Of a DNA stretch of 64,000 nt, positions 56,982 through 64,000 are shown in pieces; the first letter of the stretch is position 1; each line of letters begins with the position of its first letter. The stretch comes from Lactiplantibacillus nangangensis. GTDB lineage: Bacteria > Bacillota > Bacilli > Lactobacillales > Lactobacillaceae. The position numbers and the translations under genes were made by a program. The stretch spans positions 248,001-312,000 of the forward strand of contig NZ_BJDI01000003.1 of assembly GCF_005405065.1 (NCBI RefSeq), in the 5' to 3' direction. Under the pieces are notes generated by a model. That model had not been told where the DNA came from and did not search any database. It saw only the letters and a program-made list of their open reading frames with translations.

Positions 56982-57992
56982 ATGGAAAAACAAACAGTAA
57001 CGATTTATGATGTGGCACGTGAAGCGGCGGTTTCAATGGCCACAGTTTCACGAGTCGTTAACGGGAACCCAAATGTGAAGCCAGCGACGCGTAAAAAGGT
57101 CTTGGCAGTGATCGAACGTCTTGATTATCGTCCCAATGCGGTTGCACGAGGCCTTGCTAGCAAGCGTTCGACGACGGTTGGGGTCATTATTCCCGATGTC
57201 ACCAATATTTACTTTGCTTCATTAGCACGTGGGATTGATGATATTGCGATGATGTACAAGTATAACATCATTTTGACGAACTCCGACGATGCTGGCGAAC
57301 AAGAAGTCAACGTTTTGAACACGTTGATGGCTAAGCAAGTTGATGGGGTCATTTTCATGGGGAACCATATTGATGACAAGTTACGTGCTGAATTCAAACG
57401 TGCCAAGGCGCCAGTTGTTTTAGCTGGGACCGTTGACCCACAAGGCGATACGCCAAGTGTCAACATCGATTACGCTGCGGCGGTTGAAGAAGCAGTCACA
57501 AACTTGATCCAACGCGGCCACAAGAAGATTGCTTTGGCCCTCGGACCGCTGTCACAATCAATCAACGCGGAATACCGTTTGACCGGTTACAAGCGTGCTT
57601 TGAACAAAGCAAAGTTGCCATATGACGACAAGTTAGTTTACGAAGCTGGTTATTCATACGATGCTGGGACGAAGTTACAACCAGTGATTGCAGATAGCGG
57701 TGCGACTGCTGTATTCGTTGGCGACGACGAAATGGCCGCCGGAATCATCAATGCCAGCATCGAATCAGGTGTCAGCGTACCCGACGACCTAGAAGTAATC
57801 ACCAGTAACGACACGATCGTTACGCAAATTACGCGTCCAGCCATCACTTCGATCACACAACCATTGTATGATATCGGTGCCGTGGCAATGCGGATGTTAA
57901 CTAAGTTAATGAATGATAAAGAATTAGATGAAAAGACGGTTACCTTACCATACGGTATCGTCCGTCGCGCGTCTACAAAACCAGTCGAATAG
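56982..57992 (+). CDS. ccpA: Catabolite control protein A
   Basis: A LacI/GalR-family global regulator of carbon use, acting with HPr-Ser-P. 336 residues. HTH and hinge: TIYDVAREAAVSMATVSRVV and LDYRPNAVARGLASKRSTTV; periplasmic-binding-protein-like effector domain follows (VDGVIFMGNHIDD, VFVGDDEMAAGI, TSNDTIVTQITRPAITSITQ). The ATG follows AAGAAAGGGCTATTTTAT. A cre site upstream suggests autoregulation. Divergent pepQ supports the assignment. Confidence 0.97.
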   Translation: MEKQTVTIYDVAREAAVSMATVSRVVNGNPNVKPATRKKVLAVIERLDYRPNAVARGLASKRSTTVGVIIPDVTNIYFASLARGIDDIAMMYKYNIILTNSDDAGEQEVNVLNTLMAKQVDGVIFMGNHIDDKLRAEFKRAKAPVVLAGTVDPQGDTPSVNIDYAAAVEEAVTNLIQRGHKKIALALGPLSQSINAEYRLTGYKRALNKAKLPYDDKLVYEAGYSYDAGTKLQPVIADSGATAVFVGDDEMAAGIINASIESGVSVPDDLEVITSNDTIVTQITRPAITSITQPLYDIGAVAMRMLTKLMNDKELDEKTVTLPYGIVRRASTKPVE

Positions 57993-58010
57993 GCCGGTTA
58001 TTGCGTTATA

Positions 58011-58044
58011 CTAGGTTCAGGACTTCGGTTCTGGGCTTTTTTTG
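58011..58044 (+). terminator. ccpA terminator
   Basis: TAGGTTCAGGAC-TTCG-GTTCTGGGC with a UUCG-type loop, followed by TTTTTTT. Confidence 0.85.
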
Positions 58045-58047
58045 TAG

Positions 58048-58158
58048 AGCGTTTCGCCAGACGGGTTGAGGGTGAGCATTGCCTAGCTAAGATTTTAATG
58101 CGCTTTTTGCATTGGAATCTTAGCGTAGCAAGCGGAACCCTCAGTCTGGCTAAACGCG
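58048..58158 (+). repeat. Structured palindromic element, family 2, copy 2
   Basis: Outer arms 58048-58062 (AGCGTTTCGCCAGAC) and 58144-58157 pair with one mismatch. A second helix GAGGGT/ACCCTC and a third (CTAAGATT with AATCTTAG) lie inside. The conserved order GGGTTG, GAGCAT, CTAG, AAGCGGA matches the minus strand of 10597-10708, but all helices have different sequences. A further hairpin (GCTATC/GATAGC) follows. It lies directly after the ccpA terminator. Confidence 0.75.
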
Positions 58159-58237
58159 TTTCGGCTATCAAACAAAAAGCGACTCAACTTGCGATAGCAA
58201 AAAAGACTCCCAGACCAAGAGAGGAATGATCACTTAA

Positions 58238-59098
58238 ATGTTAACTTTACCTAAACGCCCAGGCATCGTTCAGCTGGGCTTAAAAGCATCCGATGAACCG
58301 GCACAATTGATGGATCGATTACAATATCGGCCAACCACGTTTGAATTTTTCACCAGTGCAACCGATCTTGAACCTGACGGGGTTAAACGCCTTAAAACTG
58401 CGATTGAATTTGTCAAAACCAACATCACTAAAGATGTCGTTGTCCATCATCCGATGAGCTATCATGGGGTCCATTTAGACCAGTTGTTGGACCCACGCCG
58501 TCAACCGGAAGCTTATCAATTTTTACAATCCTCAACGGCGCAATTGTTAGAATTAGTGACCGCTGAAGATTGTCGGTTACTCGTTCACGGTGGTTACGGC
58601 GGCAGTGAAAGCTCAGCACTAGTTCAGGAATATACATCGTTAAACGAGGCACGTGAGGTCGTCTTTGCACGTTTAGATGAACTCGTCCATCAAGGAAATG
58701 GCCACGTGATGATTGAAAATGGGATTACGGACAGTTTTATGTATGGCGATCCGCAACTTGATGAATTGATCATTCAGCATCAATTGCCATTAGTCTGCGA
58801 TTTAAGCCACGTCTTTATCGGCCTACACGGTGATATGGCGTTGACCATGTTGTCTTTGAAACGACTAAAGCCATTGATCCGACACTATCATTTAGTGGAT
58901 TCGTTAGGGCAAAAGCACGACAGCTTACCTTTGGGCGCCGGCTTGATCGATTGGCAACAAGTGTTACCGGTGTTGAATCCGAAGGCTAGTATGATTTATG
59001 AAGTACCTGATGCGGTCGATGAATCCTGTGCCAATATGCTAGCGAGCTATCATTATTTGCGTAATTTGGAAGTTAAAATGTTAGAAAGTCGAGGCTAA
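58238..59098 (+). CDS. Xylose-isomerase-like TIM-barrel protein (sugar phosphate isomerase/epimerase superfamily)
   Basis: 286 residues. The barrel carries candidate metal and catalytic residues at the expected strand ends: VVVHHPMSYHG, LLVHGGYGG, HVMIENGITDS (Glu), LVCDLSHVFIG (Asp, His), YHLVDSLGQKHD and MIYEVPDAVDE (Glu). The reaction cannot be told; relatives include sugar epimerases and AP endonuclease-like enzymes. The ATG follows GAGAGGAATGATCACTTAA. A DsrE-like gene starts 5 bp after the stop, so the two probably form an operon. Confidence 0.8.
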   Translation: MLTLPKRPGIVQLGLKASDEPAQLMDRLQYRPTTFEFFTSATDLEPDGVKRLKTAIEFVKTNITKDVVVHHPMSYHGVHLDQLLDPRRQPEAYQFLQSSTAQLLELVTAEDCRLLVHGGYGGSESSALVQEYTSLNEAREVVFARLDELVHQGNGHVMIENGITDSFMYGDPQLDELIIQHQLPLVCDLSHVFIGLHGDMALTMLSLKRLKPLIRHYHLVDSLGQKHDSLPLGAGLIDWQQVLPVLNPKASMIYEVPDAVDESCANMLASYHYLRNLEVKMLESRG

Positions 59099-59103
59099 GA
59101 TTG

Positions 59104-59424
59104 ATGGCAAAAATTGTGGTACACGTGGATGACGTCGAAAAGGTCCAAATGGCGTTCAGCAATGTTCAAAATTTATTGACCGATTTACCGACCAGTGAAA
59201 TCTTCATGGTCATTAACGGCCCAGCGGTTACAACGTTGACGTCGCCGAGTTGGGCCAAGTTTATGACAGCTAATCCCCAAGTGGAGGTCGACGCCTGTCA
59301 AAATGCCTTGACGAGTCACCATGTGGCAACGACCGATTTGAGAACACAGATTGTGGTTGTGCCATCTGGTGTCGTTCGGCTGGTTGAACTCGAGGGGCAG
59401 GGGGCCGCTTATATTCGGCCGTGA
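59104..59424 (+). CDS. DsrE-like small protein
   Basis: 106 residues. KIVVHVDDVEKVQMAFSNVQ, SEIFMVINGPAVTTL, VEVDACQNALTSH and VVPSGVVRLVELEGQGAAYI follow the DsrE/DsrF fold pattern, with one Cys in the usual region (DACQNAL). Members often act in sulfur relay or as small regulators; the role here is unknown. ATG chosen for its 9-bp spacing from GAGG; a TTG one codon upstream is possible. Confidence 0.75.
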   Translation: MAKIVVHVDDVEKVQMAFSNVQNLLTDLPTSEIFMVINGPAVTTLTSPSWAKFMTANPQVEVDACQNALTSHHVATTDLRTQIVVVPSGVVRLVELEGQGAAYIRP

Positions 59425-59526
59425 AAGTAAAAACATTTTATCTTAGTATTTGAAGCTTTTAGGCCAATATTTATTTCATACCATGATATAATTCAGCTAT
59501 GCACTATCTGGAGGGGGAGTCAGTTA

Positions 59527-60156
59527 GTGAAGAAGCATAAAGGCATGTTTGGACTGATAGGGTTAGTTTTTGCTTTTTGGCTGTTGCTGGTGAGTCAATT
59601 TTGGATTAGTCAGTCGAGTTTTCTACTGACACAAACGATGATTATATTAAATCCACTGGTGGCTTTAGCAACTGTTGTCGGTATTGGCGTTGCGAGCTGG
59701 CAATTGAATTTGGCCCGACAAACTTTTATCGAGAATGTTAATAATCATCAGCGGACAATCAGTAATCAAGAGTTTGATCGTCGTACTCGTGCGTTTGAAC
59801 GCAAGTTAGAATTGATTAAATACATGACGGACTTACGACGACAGCTACGATATACGACCGTTCACATGAGCATTTCTAAAAGATTGTCGAAATTGTATTC
59901 AACACAAAAGATAGATGAGTATATTTTTGTGAATGCTGGATTTTATCAAACTTTTTATCAGTTATCAGTGCTGTGTGAATATTTGGATACTGAATTGTTG
60001 GACGAAGAAAAGCCACAGCTACTCACCTTGATCAGTAAAGAGATTACACAGCTCAATCAGTTCGAACAGTTAACTGAAATGAAAGTGATTTTTAGTAGTT
60101 TTTCTAATAGTGTCAGATATCTGGAGATTTTAAAGGAGGTGGGCATTGATGATTAA
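59527..60156 (+). CDS. Uncharacterised membrane protein with cytoplasmic helical domain
   Basis: 209 residues, not recognised. Two N-terminal membrane helices (GLIGLVFAFWLLLVSQFW; MIILNPLVALATVVGIGVAS) followed by a basic, helical soluble domain (FDRRTRAFERKLELIKYMTD, RLSKLYSTQKIDEYIFVNAG, VLCEYLDTELLDEEKPQLLT). The GTG start follows GGAGGGGGAGTCAGTTA. It overlaps the next small gene by 8 bp. Both are more AT-rich than their neighbours. Confidence 0.7.
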   Translation: MKKHKGMFGLIGLVFAFWLLLVSQFWISQSSFLLTQTMIILNPLVALATVVGIGVASWQLNLARQTFIENVNNHQRTISNQEFDRRTRAFERKLELIKYMTDLRRQLRYTTVHMSISKRLSKLYSTQKIDEYIFVNAGFYQTFYQLSVLCEYLDTELLDEEKPQLLTLISKEITQLNQFEQLTEMKVIFSSFSNSVRYLEILKEVGIDD

Positions 60157-60409
60157 ACAGACAGATAATGTTCAAAGACCAGCGAGAACACGGGTCATGC
60201 CTGATTATTCGGTATCGTCGGTAACTAATAAGGATGAGTATGCCGAGATAATCGAGTTACTAAATGATGAGTCAATACCGGCAGATTTGCGTGATTTTTT
60301 AAAACGACTGCCCCCAAAAAGTGAGGCAGCAAATCAAGAAATCGATCGTAAGCTTGAAACCCAAATTACAACAGCTCGGATAATGACATTAAAGTCGGTT
60401 AGCGGGTAG
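60149..60409 (+). CDS. Uncharacterised small protein
   Basis: 86 residues, not recognised. The N-terminal third looks disordered (TDNVQRPARTRVMPDYSVSS), followed by a helical part (EYAEIIELLNDESIPADLRD, EIDRKLETQITTARIM). The ATG at 60149 follows AAAGGAGGTGGGCATTG. It overlaps the membrane-protein gene by 8 bp, so the products are likely made together. A terminator follows. Confidence 0.65.
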   Translation: MIKQTDNVQRPARTRVMPDYSVSSVTNKDEYAEIIELLNDESIPADLRDFLKRLPPKSEAANQEIDRKLETQITTARIMTLKSVSG

Positions 60410-60428
60410 CTAACTTAACATAGCTATG

Positions 60429-60479
60429 AAAAAAGCGTGGTTGACGATTCTCATTAAGAATCACCAATCACGCTTTTTA
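60429..60479. terminator. Bidirectional terminator, unknown pair / yebC
   Basis: AAAAAGCGTGGTTG...GATTCT pairs with AGAATC...CAATCACGCTTTTT between convergent genes. Confidence 0.9.
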
Positions 60480-60484
60480 GCATG

Positions 60485-61222
60485 CTAGTCTTCGTCAGGG
60501 AAGTTAGCGGCTTCGTAAACATCTGCAACGTCGTCGTTATCTTCGAGTTCTTCCAACATGTGTTGTAATTTTTCGAGCTTGTCTTCTGGGACATCGGTCA
60601 ATGTCTCAGGAATCATCGTTAATTCGGCGCTTTCCAAATTGTAACCTTTGGCTTCCAAAGCGTCACGAACTTGGGCTAATTGTTTAGGATCTGTATAGAT
60701 TTCAAAGGCTTCGTCGCTAGATTGTAAATCATCGCCACCAGCGTCTAAAACATCCATCAGCATCGTATCTTCATCAGTATCCATGTCGTCTGTCCGATTG
60801 ATCACGATGTAACCCTTACGATCAAACATATAGCTAACCGCACCAGTCGCAGCTAATGCACCGCCATGATGAGTGAAGGCAGAACGAACTGCTGCAGCAG
60901 TCCGGTTCTTGTTGTCGGTCAATGCGTGAACCAGAACAGCGATACCGCCGGGGCCGTAGCCTTCGTAGGTAACTTCTTCGTAGTTCGCAGCATCGGAGCC
61001 ACTACCTTTAGCAACTGCCCGTTTGATGTTATCTTTAGGCATGTTGGCAGCCTTGGCCTTGTCCATGATCAACCGCAGATTCGAGTTAGAATCGGGATCA
61101 GGACCCCCGGCTTTTACAGCCATAAATAATTCACGAGAGATCTTTTGGAAAATCTTCCCACGTTTTGCATCTTGAGCGTTTTTACGCCCTTGGATGTTAT
61201 GCCATTTTGAATGTCCTGACAT
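60485..61222 (-). CDS. YebC/PmpR-family translation or transcription factor
   Basis: 245 residues. It begins [20 protein letters not shown], the family signature, then [20 protein letters not shown] and [20 protein letters not shown]. Members have been described as regulators and, more recently, as translation factors. The ATG at 61222 follows AAAGAAGGAGTCACAC on the minus strand; the longer frame is a chance extension. Single-gene unit. Confidence 0.95.
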   Translation of the reverse strand: MSGHSKWHNIQGRKNAQDAKRGKIFQKISRELFMAVKAGGPDPDSNSNLRLIMDKAKAANMPKDNIKRAVAKGSGSDAANYEEVTYEGYGPGGIAVLVHALTDNKNRTAAAVRSAFTHHGGALAATGAVSYMFDRKGYIVINRTDDMDTDEDTMLMDVLDAGGDDLQSSDEAFEIYTDPKQLAQVRDALEAKGYNLESAELTMIPETLTDVPEDKLEKLQHMLEELEDNDDVADVYEAANFPDED

Positions 61223-61613
61223 GTGTGACTCCTTCTTTCTTTTATTTATCAAATTTATGTTTAAACATACGGTTAGTATCATATCAAATTAACCGCGAGA
61301 TTTCAAGGTCTAGACCCGGCCAGCAACTGCGGACTAGCGCGAATCGTATTAGGTAATAACATTGACTCATGCCTAAACTGAAATTGGCTTCAACTGAATT
61401 GAGTTATATGAATCATAAATAGTTGTTAACAATGTGAATTATAACAGTAGCTAGTCATGACTAATTAGGATGTGGGATAACTCTCAAATTTTTTTAAGTA
61501 ATTACCATTGAGCAAGTTTTTTTAATATTTCCTGATAAATTTCGCGAATGCTGGTGCTTAGGGAGGCGGTTTGCTAAAATTAGGCTAGCAAGTTCTCGAA
61601 GGGACGAATCTGA
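61223..61613. other. Gap between yebC and rbsK
   Basis: About 390 bp, AT-rich, with no credible gene. A possible -10 for rbsK is TAAAAT near 61575. I see no cre site in it. Confidence 0.45.
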
Positions 61614-62534
61614 ATGAATAAAGTAACGATTTTAGGCAGTTTAAATGTGGATACAATCTTACGGATCAAACGTTTCCCCAAGCCAGGTGAAACCTTACCA
61701 TTAATTGGTAAAAGTATTGCCGGTGGCGGCAAAGGGGCGAATCAAGCGATTGCCGCTGCACGCGCGGGGGCACATACGACGTTTATTGGTAAAGTGGGTC
61801 AGGATCAAGCGGGTGATTTTATGGTCAAGCAACTCACTGACAGTGGCGTCGACGATCAGTTTGTGCAACATAGTTCTGAAGCAGACACTGGGTCAGCTAT
61901 CATTATGTTGGACAATAGTAGTGAAAATCGTATTTTGATCGATGGTGGGACGAACCAACAAGTGACACCAGCCGATGTTGATTTGGCACAGTCGGCGATT
62001 GCTGAGAGTGATTTTCTAATTGCCCAGTTTGAAACGCCGCAAGCGACGACCACGCATGCGTTTGAATTAGCACACGCGGCTAAAAAGCGCACCATTTTGA
62101 ATCCGGCGCCGGCAACGACTGAAGTTCCAGCAGCCTTGTTAAAATTGACGGATCTAATCATTCCAAATGAAACGGAAACGGAAACGTTGACTGGAGTGCA
62201 TGTTACGGATGAGCATTCAATGATTAAAGCTGCAGAAGCTTGCCAAGCGCTTGGTGTGGCTAATGTCATTATCACTGTTGGTAGCAAGGGGGCTTTTTGG
62301 ATGCGGGGACAGAAACATGGTTTCGTACCTGCCTACAAAGTGAATGCGGTGGATACGACGGCCGCCGGTGATACTTTCATTGGCGCACTTAGTTCAGTGT
62401 TGACGACTGACTTTAGTAATTTGGCCGAAGCGGTCCGGTTTGCTAATCGGGCCTCATCATTAGCGGTTCAAAAATTGGGCGCTCAACCCTCGATTCCGAC
62501 TGAAGCGGCCATTTTGGCTGCGGAACGCGCCTAG
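61614..62534 (+). CDS. rbsK: Ribokinase
   Basis: 306 residues of the PfkB family. Motifs: ILGSLNVDTILRIKRFPKPG, IAGGGKGANQAIAAARAGA, and the catalytic anion hole and base DTTAAGDTFIGAL. It makes ribose 5-phosphate from ribose and ATP. No ribose transporter or rbsD is adjacent, so it stands alone. The ATG follows GAAGGGACGAATCTGA. A terminator follows. Confidence 0.9.
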   Translation: MNKVTILGSLNVDTILRIKRFPKPGETLPLIGKSIAGGGKGANQAIAAARAGAHTTFIGKVGQDQAGDFMVKQLTDSGVDDQFVQHSSEADTGSAIIMLDNSSENRILIDGGTNQQVTPADVDLAQSAIAESDFLIAQFETPQATTTHAFELAHAAKKRTILNPAPATTEVPAALLKLTDLIIPNETETETLTGVHVTDEHSMIKAAEACQALGVANVIITVGSKGAFWMRGQKHGFVPAYKVNAVDTTAAGDTFIGALSSVLTTDFSNLAEAVRFANRASSLAVQKLGAQPSIPTEAAILAAERA

Positions 62535-62560
62535 TGACGTAAAATAACCTGAAAATAATC

Positions 62561-62602
62561 AGCGACTGAGTTAATTTAATGATTAACTTGGTCGCTTTTT
62601 TG
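62561..62602 (+). terminator. rbsK terminator
   Basis: AGCGACTGAGTTAA pairs with TTAACTTGGTCGCT around TTTAATGA, followed by TTTTTT. Confidence 0.87.
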
Positions 62603-62644
62603 CGCGCAACTTGCGGAGCTAATCACTGAAAGGAGCGTGAAAAA

Positions 62645-63625
62645 GTGTCGGTTGAAGCCCAACTCAGTACCATCATTCAGGCCGCAGTTGATCAGCAAGC
62701 CAGTGATATTTACTGGTTGCCAGCTGCGAGCGAGTATCAAGTTTTATTACAGACAGCCGGTGAATTGCAAACGCTAATGACGCTTGAAACTGCTGTGGCG
62801 CAACAATTGATCAACCACATCAAGTATCGCAGCAATATGGCGATCAGTGATCATCGACGGCCACAGTTAGGTGCGATGTCGGTCGTTATCGCCGAAGAAG
62901 CGTTGAATTTGCGCATTTCAGCCGTCGGCGACTTTCTGGGTCGTGAGTCATTAGTGGTCCGCTTGTTGTACCAATCGCGTAGCGCCGCGTTGCAATATCT
63001 CATTCCCACGCAACGCGCGCAACTCCAGCAGTTGATGCAGCAAACGGGATTGATACTATTTTCAGGACCAATGGGGGCGGGCAAAACGTCTACCATGTAC
63101 GATTTAGTCCGCAATTTAGGACGGCCACAGGTGGTCATGACGATTGAGGATCCAGTGGAAATTTATGAACCCAAGTTTTTACAGTTACAGGTCAATGTAG
63201 CCGCACAAATGACGTACAGCGATTTGTTGAAGGTCGGTCTGCGTCATCATCCGGAAGTGTTCATTATTGGCGAGATACGGGACGCGGAAACGGCCCAGAT
63301 TGCGGTTCAGGCAGCGTTAAGCGGTCACTTGGTCCTCAGTACGATCCATGCGCGTGGCGTGTATGGAGTAGTGCCACGGTTACAACAGTTAGGTGTGGAT
63401 CCGGAAACATTGCAACAAGCCCTGTCAGCTGCGAGTTATCAGCGATTGATACCATTAGCGGCGGGCGGTCAAGCAGCCTATTTTGACATTATTACGGCGC
63501 AACAGCCCTTACAGTTAGCGGACAAGACACAGATGATGACAAGCGAATGGGGGGAACATCTTGAAGAACAGCATGCCGTGGGTCGCATCACGGCTCAGAC
63601 GATGGCCCGGTACCAAGAACACTAA
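62645..63625 (+). CDS. comGA: ComGA, competence pilus assembly ATPase
   Basis: 326 residues of the GspE/PilB secretion ATPase family. Walker A FSGPMGAGKTSTMYD, Asp box TIEDPVEIYE, Walker B VFIIGEIRDAETA and His box HLVLSTIHARGV. It powers assembly of the DNA-uptake pseudopilus at the membrane. The GTG follows AAAGGAGCGTGAAAAA. First gene of the comG operon; I see no ComX-type box (TACGAATA) upstream. comGB overlaps its end. Confidence 0.95.
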   Translation: MSVEAQLSTIIQAAVDQQASDIYWLPAASEYQVLLQTAGELQTLMTLETAVAQQLINHIKYRSNMAISDHRRPQLGAMSVVIAEEALNLRISAVGDFLGRESLVVRLLYQSRSAALQYLIPTQRAQLQQLMQQTGLILFSGPMGAGKTSTMYDLVRNLGRPQVVMTIEDPVEIYEPKFLQLQVNVAAQMTYSDLLKVGLRHHPEVFIIGEIRDAETAQIAVQAALSGHLVLSTIHARGVYGVVPRLQQLGVDPETLQQALSAASYQRLIPLAAGGQAAYFDIITAQQPLQLADKTQMMTSEWGEHLEEQHAVGRITAQTMARYQEH

Positions 63626-64000
63626 ACGATTAACTATTCGCGTTCAGGCAACTTTATTTGAAACTTTGGCTGATTTAATCGATAACGGTTTTTCATTACG
63701 AGATGCGATGCGTTTTATTGTGGATGTGCACGGTCAAAAATTTAAGGGATTGACACCGGTCATTACTCAGTTACAGGCTGGCGTTGGTTTGGCCAGTGCT
63801 TTACAAGCGTACATTGCAGTCGATTTATATTACCAATTGTTGATTGCAGAAGAGCATGGCGCCTTGGTCACAACACTGCAACAGGCGGGACAATTAATGC
63901 GGACTAAAGCTACCCAGCAGCAACAGATTCGCCGGCTCTTACAGTATCCGTTAGTGTTGTTGGCATTACTGGTTGGGACGTTGGTGATGGTCAAAACAGC
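63561..64000 (+). CDS. comGB: ComGB, competence pilus membrane protein, 3' end beyond window
   Basis: The frame runs open to the right edge. From 63603 on it reads RLTIRVQATLFETLADLIDN, GFSLRDAMRFIVDVHG, ITQLQAGVGLASALQAY and a first membrane helix QYPLVLLALLVGTLVMV, as in GspF-type platform proteins. The start is uncertain: a TTG at 63561 has GGGGGGAACATC before it and an ATG lies at 63573; both overlap comGA. About 145 residues are visible of an expected 330-350. Confidence 0.85.
   Translation, partial: MKNSMPWVASRLRRWPGTKNTKRLTIRVQATLFETLADLIDNGFSLRDAMRFIVDVHGQKFKGLTPVITQLQAGVGLASALQAYIAVDLYYQLLIAEEHGALVTTLQQAGQLMRTKATQQQQIRRLLQYPLVLLALLVGTLVMVKT

Noticed and set aside
62535-62645. ComX-type competence box before comGA
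   Set aside because: No sequence close to TACGAATA is seen in the upstream region.

Overview
The window looks like chromosomal DNA of a Lactobacillaceae bacterium, most like the Lactiplantibacillus (L. plantarum) group. I infer this from gene order (cinA-recA-rny, mutS-mutL, ruvA-ruvB-queA-tgt-yajC, divergent pepQ/ccpA with a cre site, a cbpB-dapH-dapL run), many TTG/GTG starts behind strong GGAGG sites, a perfect Firmicutes-type LexA box at recA, and a T-box before alaS. No database search was possible, so species level is inference.

Layout. 1-10.5 kb holds DNA repair and RNA turnover: cinA (cut by the left edge), LexA-controlled recA, rny (RNase Y), an XRE-type membrane regulator, ymdB, mutS and mutL. 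10.8-14.5 kb has a large YfhO-type membrane protein and a small unknown gene. 14.7-19.9 kb is ruvA-ruvB-queA, then about 860 bp of structured non-coding DNA, then tgt and yajC. 20.0-20.8 kb is a MazEF/PemK-like toxin-antitoxin cassette bounded by two copies of the yajC terminator sequence. 20.9-31.6 kb has a WYL regulator, an MFS transporter, SOS-type dinB, an NrnA-like phosphoesterase, a DEAD-box helicase, T-box-controlled alaS, and ireB-ruvX-DUF1292. 32.1-42.8 kb is an exopolysaccharide/capsule operon: chain-length modulator, tyrosine kinase, tyrosine phosphatase, epimerase, priming transferase, three glycosyltransferases, Wzy-like polymerase, pyruvyl transferase and Wzx flippase. 42.9-46.0 kb is zapA, mutS2 and trxA. 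46.1-46.9 kb is a probable HigBA-like toxin-antitoxin pair. 47-52.3 kb covers yslB, murI, an XTP pyrophosphatase, a YfcE-like phosphodiesterase, a c-di-AMP-type CBS protein and the acetyl branch of diaminopimelate synthesis. 52.3-64 kb has an MscS channel, a DUF948/YtxH pair, an aldo/keto reductase, pepQ, ccpA, a TIM-barrel/DsrE pair, an unknown membrane pair, yebC, rbsK and the start of the comG competence operon (comGB runs off the right edge).

The strongest unexplained signal is non-coding. Three elements of 170-190 bp (18000-18170, 23337-23521, 27344-27524), plus a distant inverted relative (17405-17613), share short conserved loop sequences while their long helices differ completely in sequence yet still pair. 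That is the pattern of a conserved structure. All three close copies have the same orientation and end 10-30 bp upstream of the -35 of tgt, dinB and alaS. A second, smaller family with the same behaviour lies at 10597-10708 and 58048-58158.
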